64,000 nt of DNA from Echinometra lucunter (Eukaryota; Echinodermata; Echinoidea; Camarodonta; Echinometridae): positions 995,298 to 1,059,297 of the forward strand of contig CM057151.1 in the NCBI GenBank assembly GCA_029962745.1, written 5' to 3'. The notes beneath the pieces were generated by a model. That model was given only the letters and a program-made list of their open reading frames with translations. It was not told the origin of the DNA and searched no databases. Below are positions 11,101 through 25,100 of the stretch, one piece after another (position 1 is the first letter of the stretch; every line of letters starts with the position of its first letter). The translations under genes were made by a program, and so were the position numbers.

Positions 11101-13087
11101 ACCTGAGCATATCTCTAGTAACCTAAATAGAGGCATACAACAAAACACATCACTGTTTCTGTTAGCTCCTAAATTATTAATACATCATATTTTCTCTATG
11201 CTGATGCATTTCACATATGGATCTAAGAAAAACACACCAAAATCAAGTATCAAATATAATCATACATCTGTATTTTTCCTGTGAAATTCTTGTAATTATA
11301 CCTAGGCTTCACACCATTAATCAAGACACATCTCTGTTGACAGTTCCAAACAGCTTTTTAAAAAATCCACTGGAGTATTATCCAGTTGATACATTAGTCA
11401 GACTTGAAATGTCTTTTAAATGAAATAAAACTCTATCTCACAGTTCACATAGGGCCTTGTGAATTGGAATTGAGAAATCTATCTCATACATACCTCATAC
11501 ACCATAAAACAACCAAACGATGTATAAATTGTATATAACTCTGACATGTGTTGCATCCCAGAAGAAAGCTTTCTAGGCCGAATACTTTAATACCGGTAAT
11601 ACTGATAATATTCAGTTCTTGTATAGCGCATATTACGTTATCATCTAACGTCTCTATGCACTTCCAAAGGACTTTAGAGTAGTACATATTATTGCAGATG
11701 TCACAATGAGAAATACAACTATCTGATCATGTTTAATTTTATAACTTCATAAAGCAGTTTACATGAATCTAATTCTGAACATATTAAAGGGCCATTCTCT
11801 ATAAAGTGAAACAAATGGTTACACACGTGACCATCTAATTTTGCCTCAGTGCTCGAAAATCAGATAACATATAATTTGCATTTTTTTTATTGTAGCTAGT
11901 TCTTAAAAAAGGCTCTCCTTTCTTTAGTAAGAATAAATAATTTCTCAACTATAATGTTTTACAGAGTCAATTAAAAACGCCCCTTTTTGAGTGATCACAC
12001 ACGTGACCAACCCAATTTCACCTTTAAAAGAACAGAATGTTCATTCTTTATGGAAAATTGCTTTAAAACTATTAAGAGCAATCCCCATTATACAGTAATG
12101 AAAAGTGGAAACTTACACTCCAAGGGAAATGCGACAAAGATAGGTTGAATACCGACAAGTAAAACCCATTTTAGTGCGAAATCACACACATGACTGACCT
12201 AATTTGACTTCTGAAAGAAAAATGATGTATGCTCTTTTAAAATAATTGCCTCAAGTCTATTGGGGGTTATACAGTACTTAAAATTGCAAATTAAGAAACT
12301 TCTGCTACAACAATTTAGTTTTGAATCCTTTTCAGGATTTCGGTCACACATAGCTTTAATCAAAGACATTTCACAAATTTGGAGTGTACTATATTTCACC
12401 AGTGAAAGTATTGGTGAGTAATGTTGTGTCATATAAAGCAAGATACACATTTCGAAATGCAGAAATTTTATGATTACCTTGATGAGAGGAGAGCTAAATT
12501 TGGAATATTTCCACTTCCAAGTATTTTGGGGAATGAAGATGCCAACAGATGAAAAGCGATGATATAAATAGCAAACAATAAACTTTCTTTTGAGAAGAAA
12601 GACAAGAGCTAATTTGGTATGTGAATTACTTCATAACAAAAATTCTCTAAATTTGCACATTAATGACTCTTCTGAACCACTTATGGCAGTTTGCAGATAT
12701 AGGCAATTTGAAGTAATCAGTGATTGAAGAAAAAAAATCTCCACCTTCATACCTGCTTTTAATGATATTAAATACCTTGCCACATATATTAACGTACTAT
12801 ACAATAGTCAAGAGACACTAGCACAAATGACATGGAACAATCAAAATATGTTGACATCTTTCATCACTCTTAACCTATTGCCCACTGGGACAAGGTTTTT
12901 CCTGTATCAAACCTATGGGAATTAGAGAATTCAGTAGTCAACCGGTTAACCTGTTTGGTATTGCATCTCACATTCACATTTAAACAAAGCATTACATTCT
13001 CCAGTGCGCATTTTCACAGTTTAAGCAAGCAAAATTAATACTGGAGCAAGATAAAAATGATGTACAACTTTAAAACATGGTACCTAC
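8186..13087. other. Downstream part of kinase locus, no exon recognised
   Basis: 4.9 kb of AT-rich DNA. The remaining C-terminal exons of the kinase should be here on the minus strand, but no stretch with the expected coiled-coil/adaptor-binding protein and proper splice sites stood out. A possible donor at about 12474 (CAAG/GTAATC) gives a peptide unlike TBK1. The stretch holds one full-length inverted-repeat element (9150-9738) and a short interspersed repeat fragment near 11620-11670. Confidence 0.5.
9150..9738. mobile_element. TTAA element family B, copy 1 (full-length foldback)
   Basis: 589 bp flanked by TTAA (9146-9149, 9739-9742) with termini AGGAGAATGCAACC / GGTTGCATTCTCCT. The two halves are inverted copies of each other over roughly 250 bp each, so a transcript would fold into a long hairpin. 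Non-coding. Second copy 40885-41461. Confidence 0.8.
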
Positions 13088-13186
13088 CCATGCCAGGTGC
13101 CAAAGTTGTAGTGAAGGTTCTTGAGACTTTCAAACAACTCATCAAAGATCTTCTTAGCAGTCACCATCTTCTTTGCCAACTTTTCT
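13088..13186 (-). CDS. TBK1: Kinase gene exon 12, last one recognised
   Basis: 99 nt encoding [20 protein letters not shown] and onward to GTWHG, then a GTAGGT donor (13087-13082). It ends in an open phase (GG), so at least one more exon must follow toward lower coordinates. None was recognised between here and the N gap. Confidence 0.82.
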
Positions 13187-16100
13187 CTGAAAATCAAACG
13201 AAAAAGAAAGAAGAAGGATTTACAAGTGAACAAACTGTCATCATTTATATCTGAATGAAGGCATTTTATACATGCAGCTGTTCTTACAAGAAGAAAGTTA
13301 TGAAATATTATGAGACTGCAGGTGACAGTCATGTAGAAAACAGAAGAAATTCATGGGATATCTCTTATCAAGTTAAACCACTGAATATATCTGCAAATGC
13401 AGGCATAATACACAAACCAAGTGGCAGCTCCAAATCAGAGTTTAAAACTGAAAGCTCTAAAAATTGATATTTAAGCAGAGAAACACTTTCCAAATAAGTC
13501 TATTTTGTGTTTCCATAATAAAATGAAATATCAATTAATAAGGTCTATGCTTACTTGTCCATTCTGTGAATTTGTTCTTCATTGTAGGAGAGCTGTTTGT
13601 TCTGCTTGTCCCTCCTAAAATGTTTGTAAGTTTCCAGTCCTTCCTCACACAGAACTTGCAATACCCCAATCCTGGCAAGATAAAAATTATCAAGAAATAA
13701 AGTCAGCAAACTGGTAATAAAGTCATCAAACTGGTAATAAAGTCATCAAACTGGCAAGAAAGTTAACATTATGCCCTTGTTTCCACATCAGTAAAGAGAG
13801 AAATGTATCCATTTAATTCTAATTCACATACCAGAACCACAAATACTTCTAAACTAATAACTTTCACAAATTGTTAAAAATGGCCACTTTCACAATATGA
13901 AGAAGTCTTAAGTCAGGACCCACTCAACCATTTGTAAAAGTTTCTTGCTCATAAAATTCTCAGGTTTTATATTCATAGTAATGAATAAATGAACATATCG
14001 GAGATTGGAAAGTCTTAGAAATTTCAAGAAGAAAAAATGGAAAAGGAGGAGAGGAGGAAAGATCGAAAGACAGAAAGAGGACATAATAGAGGAAGGAGTA
14101 GAAGGAGTACGAAGGGGCATGGAGAATAGAAAACAGGGAGAGAAATGAGAAGGTGAAGAATAAAAGAATATAGAAAGAGGAAAATACAAGTGAGATAAAA
14201 GAAAAGGTTTGTGATTCAATAGCAGGACTGGAGCATCATTAATTTCTACTTAAGAATCCATGAAAACCAAAAAATAATAATAAATCAATCAATAAATAAA
14301 GGAAATACACTTCTACTTGAACTACTAAGAGTAAGATATATTGAAGAGATGAATATACCTTTCTTTGGGTAGAAGATAAAGCTGTCTAATACCTTCCCAC
14401 TGAGATGAGAGATAATCATCTTTGATGGCTGTTCTTTCCACAGCATCTAGAGAAGATTCCACTTGGTCACATACCTTCTTCAACTATATTCACATAAACA
14501 GGAGAAACAAACAATCTTCTGTTGATATCTATTCCTTTAGTGTAAAATAATACAAGTACATACAACTGTAAAAATAAAATGTACATAAACATAACACAAA
14601 CAAAAGATACTTGACAATACATTACAATAATTACACTAATGTAGCACTTTTACAAAATATCTGCCATTTCACAGTGCTTACATCAACTTACAAAGAAAGA
14701 AACTTGAGATAAGAACCCTGAAGAAATACTCGTGTTCATGCAAGAGTGTAATTTCTATTGAAGCTACAATCATATAGTATTATCAATAAAAAGAAACATT
14801 AAATGGAATTATAATGTAATATTTACTCATTCAAGGAACTCTCTTAGGTCCTTGGACAAAGCATTTTATCTACAGTTGTCTCTCTCAGGCCTTGTGTAAA
14901 CAACATGAAATCTGGTACAGTTTTATTTGGATTCTGCAAGCTTTTTTGACTGCCTAGCTGAAGCCAATGTAATGACTTAAAAAATATTCAGAAAATCTTT
15001 TATATTTTCTCTACATAGCGACAGCAGTTGCCAACAATCATCTTGTACCTCCTGTAATCTCTCTTTGCACTTCATGATACGAAGTTTAATCTCATCCAGT
15101 TTGGCAGTTGAAGCTTCATCCAGTCCCGTCAATACAAGTATAGGTAGTGACCTCTCCAGAGTTCTCCATTTACAGTCTGCTTGTAAACAGAAAGCTTTCA
15201 CAGCTGAATGCTCGCTGCGTAGCTTCAGGTAGTCCATACGTAACACAACGCTAGAAAACAATAAAAGACCATACCAAAGTGACTTTCAAAACAATAAATT
15301 TGCCTACATGGGACTACACTGAAAGGGTATTTATCTTTCAAAGTATTGAGGAACATTATCATTTGGTCATAGGGAGCTGACCTCATGAAAATGAGTCTGT
15401 TCTTACAACCACCAATAAATCTTGACCCAAAAATTGAATTTACTCATGAAGTAAGCATTAAAGAAGTCCAGAACAGTGTTTGAAAAAATCTGTTTTAAAA
15501 TCCCCCAAAAGAATTGCAATTCTATTCCATATCTTTAATAAAAATTAAAAGCTACATGTAGTATATGAATAAAAAAAAACATTTTAAGAATTTTTAAAAA
15601 GCTGTCTTATAGACACACTTAAAATACTATTCAATAAATAATATTGTTAAATAAACTGTACATGACCACTCAGACTAATGTATATACCAATAAAACAAGA
15701 AATCTGTTTGTCAGATTTCTTGATGCACTTACATGACTGCTTTGACAGTTTCAGTAATCAGCGTTTCAATCCTTGACAACCTTCCCACCACATTCACGTA
15801 ATAGCACATTACGGCTGAACAATTCTGAGAAAATGCAGGTGTGAAGTAATTATCATAGATAAATGTATCTTAAAACCTCACCGGTACAAGGGTACAAGGG
15901 GGGAGGGGGGGGGGGAACGATCAAATCTTTACATATTTGCTTGTCTTTGTGAAAAGGTAATTACAAGGAAAAAGCAATTTTCTGAAGAGACTTTGAGTGA
16001 TGAAAATGACAATCAAAAAGCTGTTTCTAATAAGCAATGATTAAAAAAAGACAGTATGACCTCATGGAGATCAATTCAAATTCAGGAAACACTAGAAATA

Positions 16101-19100
16101 AAAGAGATGGCCTGTTTCCAGTATGAGTATATATCCTTCTTGTGCAATGATAAGCAATGCATTATAAAAAGTTAATGTACGCCCAACAGGGCAACAAAAT
16201 CAATGCAAAACTATTCTGTAAGCCGAAAATAAAAAGGCAGAAAGTGCACAATTGGGGAAGGGAAGAAAGGGAATGCAAAAACTAAAAACAAAATGAGAAA
16301 AAGGCAGGAATTAACACTATTTAAAATAAGGAACATTTGTTCTTTGTAATTTTGTCATATCAGCCAAAATATTGCTCTAAAAGTGACCTCAATGAACTGC
16401 TTTGAAAAAAAAAAGCAGAAGTTAAATTCACTTGATGGAATATCAGATGAAACATGTATCAGTACAAATAACATAACAAGATATTGCATGGAAAATGGCT
16501 GTTTCAGCAAAAACTTTAGAAGTTTTGGAAAGCTAATTCATCATGTGATGTTTTCCATATATATCTTAGTATACCAATCACCACCACCACCATCATCATC
16601 ACTATATGAAAGGTAATACTTTATCAACATGCATCCATTAAGGCTCATTAAAATACCCAGCAGCAAACCCAAATGGCTAACCCCCTCTCTTTTCTTTTCT
16701 TTTTTTCATAATATGGTGTGATAAACCATGCCACTTATGACAATGAGATGAACATTAACACATCAACTCCAAATAAAAGAGAGTTTTGCCAAAAGTTGAG
16801 CAGACAAAATTGTGATGTCATATTTTGCACTAACTTCACAAGAATTTGATTGGTCCACTCTACACCTTTTTGCTGACAGGAGATAAAAATATGCCTCTTG
16901 CAGAGCTGCCAACCCCAATTGCGAAAAAATCCTATTCTTTATTTCTTTTTATCCTATTTTCAAGCCGAAAATCCTATTGTGTTTGAAATTTCGAAACATC
17001 CAACAGTATAAAGAATCATTCTTACAAATTTCAAAAATCCTATTTCAATGGGAAAAATCCTATTCAGTGTCATATTCCCCTTAAAAATGCTACTAAATAG
17101 GATAAAATCCTACTAATTGGCAGCTCTGCTCTTGCCTCTGAGTGTTGGGGTTATTTGTGGCCACCTCATATACCATTCATATTAGAAAAACATGGAGGTT
17201 TACCACAGGGTTTTCAGCTTTATATGTGAATGAGCCTGTAGGGTAACGAACAAGGATATTCAATTTTCTTTTGTAACAGTACTGTCAATGACAGGAAATC
17301 ATAGGGAATCTTTGTTATCCATGGTCATAATAAATAATTAACAAATAGATTTGATCACAATGTTACTTATGAATAGCTTAAAGCAATTAAACCACTCTTT
17401 CATACACCCTTCTACGATCAGTCTTATTAACTCGCCAGGTGCAAAAAATCAAGTTAAACACAAAATGCTGCCAAACTAATCTTGAACCACAAGTTACATT
17501 TACCTTCTTACATAGGATATGAGAATATGAAAAGAGAGAGAGAGAGAGAGAAAAAAAAAACATAATGTATTCTTTCTTGAATATTCTCATTTATTTTCAC
17601 ATTTTCATATTCATTTATGTATGAACATGTCTCTTTGAAACATGTATCAAAGTGACACGTACGTTTTGACAATTATGTTCTGTTAACTTTGTATTAAAAA
17701 GCTCAGAGACAAAGTGCCTTTAACAATATGATGGTTTACTTTGGATATGATAAGTGTGAAAGAGAACATTCTCTTCAAAATATCTTCCAACTTACCTTGG
17801 CTAAGGTGCAATCCTGTTGCACAGAGAAATGAGTGGCTGTCTTAGGTTGTGTTGCTGTAAAAAGAATTCACAAATATCTTGTCAGAAGTTAGAAAAATTT
17901 GATAATTAATCATTCATATTGACTGACATAAACAAGAAAGCAATAAGATACAACAACTCTACAAGTTTTCTTTTGTTTAAAGGTTATCTACAGGCCCTAA
18001 AAAACTATTCAACAGATTTTTAAACTTTCAGCTGGTCAGGGGCAAGATAAAACCAAAACTATGTCGCTGTGAAGTTTTTCCTCCTGAGGGTGAATATTAA
18101 ACAAATGATGGCCAAAAAATATGTTTGATCTGAAGTCAGGAACATAATATCAGATGATACCTGCACATGTGCAAAACCAATGCTATTAAATTGACAAGAA
18201 TAACAAAGTGCCTTGACATTATCACATTATTATTGTGTTCCTTTCAGATACAGTCTGTACACTAAAATTCACCAGAAATCATGACTAGAATATTACATGA
18301 TCTCAAACCCATCTTTTTATGCAAGGCAAACCATATGAGACTAGATAAATTTATATTTAATCACTTTCATGCCAATTTTCTTTGTGCTACCAAACATGTA
18401 CATTAGTTTTAATTTACTATTTTCTAGTATTTGCAAAACCAAAGGAAAGTGCATAAATCTCGATTGGCTAGACTAAAGACAGAGAAGTTACTCACGAAGC
18501 GGTGGAGATCGGACACCAGGAAAGGCTTCTGCTCCCATTCTGAGAAGGATCAAAGGTTTATCAGGAGATGTCTGTGGGAGATCTTCACATTTCAAGCACT
18601 TCTTAAGATCAAGGACTTCTTTATCCCACAGCAAACACTGAGTATCAGGTTGGATTCCTGTCAAGTGGGCCACCTTGTCCTGGAAGTCTGCTACTTTACG
18701 TTGCGGCTCTAGGTAGATGATGTGACATTCACAGGTCGGAGCCACAAAAACATCCACAGGGCGCATGCTGGTAAGTTTCTGGACAAACTCAAAGAAGACA
18801 TCAAATGTCCACATCTTTTGAATGTCACATTCCATAGTGTGTGAGAGGAGTGTCTTGACTTGATGGCGCATGTCTGGAGAGAAATGACAAGTCTTGGGAA
18901 GGTCCTCACTCCAGATGATGGGTCCATTAGGGACTTCTTGGATGCCTGAGATTACACCTGATTTCTTCGTGGTGGTGATCCTATGCCTGTGGAAGAAATA
19001 AATGTTCAGATATTTCCATTGTTGTAGAATTGAAAGGACTTCAAAATACACAATGCCCTCGCTTGTCTGTTGTCATTATTTCTATTTCTTTTAATCACAG

Positions 19101-22100
19101 TCAGACAATACATGTAATTTCAAAAAGAAGCAAAAAGTATCTTAGGAAAATGCTGTGGTGCGAATACACACATCCAAAACGCAAAATGGAAGACTGTTGA
19201 AAATCATATTCTTCAAACACAGATTGATAACTACATGGGTAGCATGCATACCTTGTAAATTCAATAAACAACCTTTCTGCGGCATGATCTTGGCTAAAAT
19301 TTCATTCCAGTATGTCACAATAGACATTTTAATTTGTGCATTTGTGCATTTTGCACTCCGGATGCATATTTTTGCACCTCTGTATTTTTGTTAGCTGCCT
19401 AAACAAATGGTCCTAATTGATGGAAAATTATCACCTTAACTATGTACATATGCTTTATACAACAACCACTTCACTCACATAGGTTAAATAGAATCTGATC
19501 ATAGCCTTCAGACACTGTAGATAAAGTCCTAATCAAATTCAATTACAAATCGCATGAACATAATTTTGAAAAGGCAGATGACTTAAAGAAACAACATATT
19601 ATTAAGATTCTTGTTTTCTTCTGTAAAGCAAGCTCCCTGTTTAATAAACTCCCTTTCACAGTCCAATCAATTAAACAATTTTAAACATTCAAGCCGGATG
19701 CCGATTAGCAAAATATTCATTATAATCATAAAAATAGAATCTCTGCCCTTGTTTTCCTCTCCTTAGTCTTATTTTTTCTAATCCTATTTTTCTAATGTTA
19801 TTTTCATATTTCATTTCATGTCTCATGTCACATTATGTGTACTTTATGAATGTCATACTTTGTGTATATCACTTATATGTATGATTATCATATTGTTTTC
19901 ATGTATTGTCCTAGAGGGCGTACTTGAAAAGCAGTATATTTTACTGAATGTACCTACCCTCTATTTTAAACAAAACTTTAATAAATAATAAATAAATAAT
20001 TCTTCACAACAATGCTAAATCATCAAAACCATTACATTGATGTGATAACTCACATGACATCTCTGTTGTTTCGTCCTCCATGGGCACGGAAGGGAAGTGA
20101 CCCCGTGGAAGTGTGGTAGAAGGTCACTCCAAGTGACCACAGGTCAGTTTGTGCTGTGAACTCTGTTCTGTTTCTCTTCCCCAGCACTGCTCTTTCATAC
20201 AGATCAGGATGCTATATGGATAGAAGAGGGGATAGAAGAGTAGATAAAGAGAGATTAACTTCTAAGGATATTTCCATTTTTAAAATAACTTGACTTTATA
20301 CATGTAAAATCAGTACACATAGATCTGAACTTTGCCCTTGGCTTTATTCTCTCATTACCAATTACTGTGATCATCTTTTGTAATGAAAATTCCTGTAAAG
20401 TAATAATAACATGGCTAGATCACTACTGAGCATTGCTCAATGGAGGGTGATGTGAGTAGTATTCTGAACACCTGGTTCAGGGCATTAGTGGCTGCATGCT
20501 TTAAAGTCATTGTAATATGTTTTAGATCAGAGGTTTAAAAAGCAAACTTACTACTTCATTAAGTAACTGAATGTAATGTATGCACGTACACACCACCTTC
20601 CCTGTTAACCCATTCGTGACAGAGGGTCCACATTTTGTGGTTTGGTCTAATAACTTTTGATGCAGAACCCTAAAAATCATACCAAATACATGATCAGAAA
20701 GAGCAACAAATTCTGCACATATTGTGCCAGTTTTCGTTGCATCAATATTTGTTGTTTGATACTGAAATTTTTTTAAAGGAAAATAAGCATTAAAATCCTA
20801 AAATTGGCAAATGCGATGAAAATGTTAAAATTACCGTTTTTCCCTGCAAATTGGCAACTTTATTACTTCTCATCATACATTCTGTTCAATTTATATTTAT
20901 TTCACATACATGTTTTATAAGAAAAATGTAGTAATAAAAGAAAAATGTTGGTGTTGCCAATTTGAAGAATAAAAGCTGATCAAATTAGGCTTTAAATAAT
21001 TCCTGTCACAAATGGGTTAAATACAGATGGTTTATAAAGAAAAAAAAAAAACACCAAAGGCTTGGTTCTTTAAACAAATATCTTGTACTCAATAACCTCA
21101 ATCAACATATTAGTCATACATGTATTTTCAATTTTGCTTCTTTAACAATATGCATCACATGTCTTCTACTTAAAGAAACATGATGTCATGTTACATGACG
21201 ATTTCACTTTCAATGCAATATAGTATCCTGTCTCTTTCAACACATGCATGGTTCCCTTACATGTACATCCGGCAAATAAAACTTTCAACATCTACTTGTA
21301 CATGTGGGAAGTTTTCTTGGGTCTGATTCAGCTTTCTCTCATAACATCTCACATCTAGTCTAAACATGAGTCACATTCTTAACATTCATGATGTATGATG
21401 TTGATATGACATCATCAGTTTGGGGAATCCCCTCGCATATCAAAAATCTATAGGAAGCCCTGCTAATAGTGAAAGTGAAGGCCATGGAAAGGTTAGATTC
21501 CAGTAAAATTGCAAAATGAAAACATGACTTTGGTCTTATGCTCAGCTGTATTGCATTGCCTATGAAATGCAATTTCCATCCCATGATAAAAGGTACACAG
21601 CATGACAGAAATGAGACAACAGTGTTACAAGATCTACATGTTATATGAATGTGAATATTGTCCTGCATCTAATTAATTACTGTAATTGAAAGAAATGTCT
21701 CCATATGAATGAACGTCTCCACTGGAACGACATAAAAAAAAAGGGATGGGGGGGGGACATTTATGTTCAACATACAAATCTAAGCATATAGGGGTGATAT
21801 AACTTGTTACACAGACACATACTGCATAACTCATTCTCCTAGTATTTGCTGTTTTTTGCTAACCAGATGCCCGACTTCTGTATTCTCTAACTTCCAAAAG
21901 CTTACTACACAGACCATCTAGTTCTTGTAGGTAATGACTTAAAGTACCTTCTTCTAGTTGGAGATTCTAACATATCATGGATTAAAGGTACAGTTTCGGT
22001 AAGCTGTCAAACCTTGCCTCACCTTCCTTTGCTCTTAAATGATAAATGGCAAGATACTGGAAAAAACTACGATGTGGTGAAGTTTTTCCCACTCAAGTGG

Positions 22101-25100
22101 AATATCCAACAAATGATTTAGATATCGGGACAGGGATGTAAACTCAACACCATATCACTATGTACTACCAACTGACTACACACATGTAAATCCATATAAG
22201 GGTTCTATGTACGCTGCACATCTTAGACACAGCACTAAGGTTATTGTTATCTGTATGGGTGGAAGAGACTTTATGGCAGTGTATTGATGCAATCTAATGT
22301 TAACCAGAAATTATGGATATATAATGGAAATTTATCTCAGTCATGTTTCTTAAGATACAAGGCAACCATTTAAAGGGGGTACCCAATGCTGAAACAATGT
22401 TAGCTCATTTAAAAGAGCATGATTTTATTAGCAGAAAATCATCTGCCTAAAGTTTTTTAAAAGTAGTGTTGCCAAGGAAACCCCCAAATGTGGTAAGATT
22501 TCAGGATATTTTTGACCCCTCAGCTGTGACCTAGTTTCAACCGGGTACCCACTTTGACGTCAAAATGACGTCAAAGTGGGTACCTTGTCGCATACTTCTA
22601 GCAAAATGCGCGCAAAGTATAATACATATTGTACAGTCCAGCGCGCAGCACAACTGCAATGTGCGAAGCTGGGTACTCACTTTTACGTCATATCTCATAC
22701 TCAAATTTTTGTTGGTCAACTCTTGACTTTTTATGAGAAAATTAGCCAAAATGCATTGATTTCGATTGAAAATCATCAAATTTTTAATGTTATTCTTCTT
22801 AGAATTCAATTCTCGATCATATATCCCAAAAAAATTTATCATTGTGTAATCACTTTAAGACTACCAGTATATTTAACATGTTTCATGCCAATCATATTTT
22901 ATTATCAAAATTGCACACAAACTTTAACCAAGGTATGCCAAACTAAAAAAAAAAAAAGTACAGTTTGTTGTACTTTGCTCTGGTTTTATAATCAAGGTTC
23001 AGGAAGGCCTGGGATAACATTCAACAATAACCTTATGTACAAAAATCCCGTATAATATGGACTTTACACAATATCTGATGATTGTACTTGTATGATAACC
23101 CATATACACAGGATATAGGTATTACATTATGATCTCCATTAGAAGTAACAAACAGCTTCATAAAAGTGTTTTGCAACATCCCATTTGAAGAGACTTCCCA
23201 TTTTTACCATTAACCCATTCGTGACAGAAGGTCCACATTACGTGGTTTGGCCTTATAACCTTTGATGCAGAGCCCTAGAAATCATTCCAAATACATGAGT
23301 AGAAAGAGCAAAAATTTCTACACAAACTGTGGCCATTTCGGTTGTGTCAATATTTTCTGTTGAAATTTATGTTGAAATTTTTTAAAATGAAAATAAGCAT
23401 TAAAATCCTTAAATTGGCAATGCAATGGAAATTTTAAAATCACCATTTTCCCCTGCAAATTGGCAACTTTCTGAATTCTCTCCATACTTTTTGCCAATTT
23501 ATATTTATTTCAGATACATGACTTTTTATTTTAAAAATGTAGCAATAAAAGAAAAAATGTTGGTGTTACCAATTTGAAGAATAAAAGCTGATCAAATTAG
23601 GCTTTAAATAATCCCTGTCATGAATGGGTTAAACCACATATGTTCAGTGGTTTTTGCAACATCCCATTTAAAGAGACTTCCATTTTTACTATAAAACCAC
23701 ATATGTTCAGTACATGTATATGTTTGTCTTTCCAAAAGTTTGACTTGCGCAAGTTAAGATAGAAATCCCACAAAGCTGTTTTCAGGACAGAAATGTATTT
23801 CAGAGAGGCTCATGTGATCCTATATCCAGGGCTCCACAATAATTTATCTATATTCCACAAGGGGCTCTGTAATGCAAAGCCCCCTCCCTTAAACTTTTGA
23901 AGGTCCCTTGCTTTAATTCGGGGGCCCAAGCACACCAGAACTCTTGGTGTTGAGCCCTGATGTAAAATTTGAACTAATTCTTAGTTTTAAAACCTATTCA
24001 AAATCTTTCAAAAGAACTCAGTTACACAAACCATTCAACAGACCCTTATTAGAATAACAATCACAAAATTTCAATCATATTGAAAAATGCAACATATTCT
24101 TACCAGATATTCCTCAGTGCCATAGAGCGACATGAAAGCTTCATCATCTTCTAGTTCCCTAGCTGCTCCAAAATCAGCCAATTTATAGATGTAGACTCCA
24201 TCTTCACCCTTAACCATCATGATATTTCCTGGTTTGATATCACGATGAATAATACCTTTGTCTCTTAAATGCTTCATACCAGCAGCTGTAAACAGGGTAA
24301 ACAAAAACAAAAACAAAAGAAAAGATTTAACTATTGAAGTCAAAAGTAATTCTGAATGACAAAGATATTTTAAATAGGATTCCACTATGTTGTAAATTAA
24401 GGCATAAAATTCTTAACTCCCCCCCCCCCCCCGGCTGTCTTCTATTCTCGATCATATATCAAAAAAAAAAAAAATTACCATTGCGTAATCACTTTAGCAT
24501 AAAAGGGGAAGTAAAAATAAAGATGATTCAAAATTTACTTTTCATTTAGATAAAACATCAAGTTATTCCTTAGAATAGTGAGCATAAATTATTTGCTTTG
24601 GCTGTATATCATGTGAAAGATACCAATGTCCTATACATCCCATTCTCTCCATGTAGACAGGGATCCCTAAATACACATACTTACGTTACCAGGAACAGGA
24701 AGAGAGAAAACTTTAGGGAATTTAAGGGTTTATTTCCCTTAATAACAGGCAGATCATGCAGTCCATTAAACAATATCTGTATCTGTTGTTCCGCGAGTCC
24801 ACACAAAATAACTGGATGATTGTCAGATAACAGTCAGGAGTGTATAAATTGGCATAATGGTTCATTTCTTCCAGGTTGTTTTCACAGTAAAAACACAGTT
24901 ACAATCAATACATGTAGGTTCTGCATTTAGGTATATCCTTTTCCTTTAAACTTGAGGTCCATTATTGTTTGATACTTTGCTGTCCATATGTTTTTTGTCT
25001 TGCATCAGAAGGCTTCATTACATTCCCATGCAAGTGGTACATACATGCTCAGAACTGTACCGTAGGATATGAGCTTTGAAGTGATATCTAAAGACTCCAT

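Noticed and set aside
12474..12550. Possible kinase exon 13 with CAAG/GTAATC donor
   Set aside because: The peptide is not coiled-coil or TBK1-like and no acceptor in the required phase was found.
22576..23055. 159-aa open frame, with relatives at 43955 and 52056
   Set aside because: It is conserved between copies only because it lies in the TTAA family A element; the copies differ by frame-changing indels and it runs into unrelated flank.
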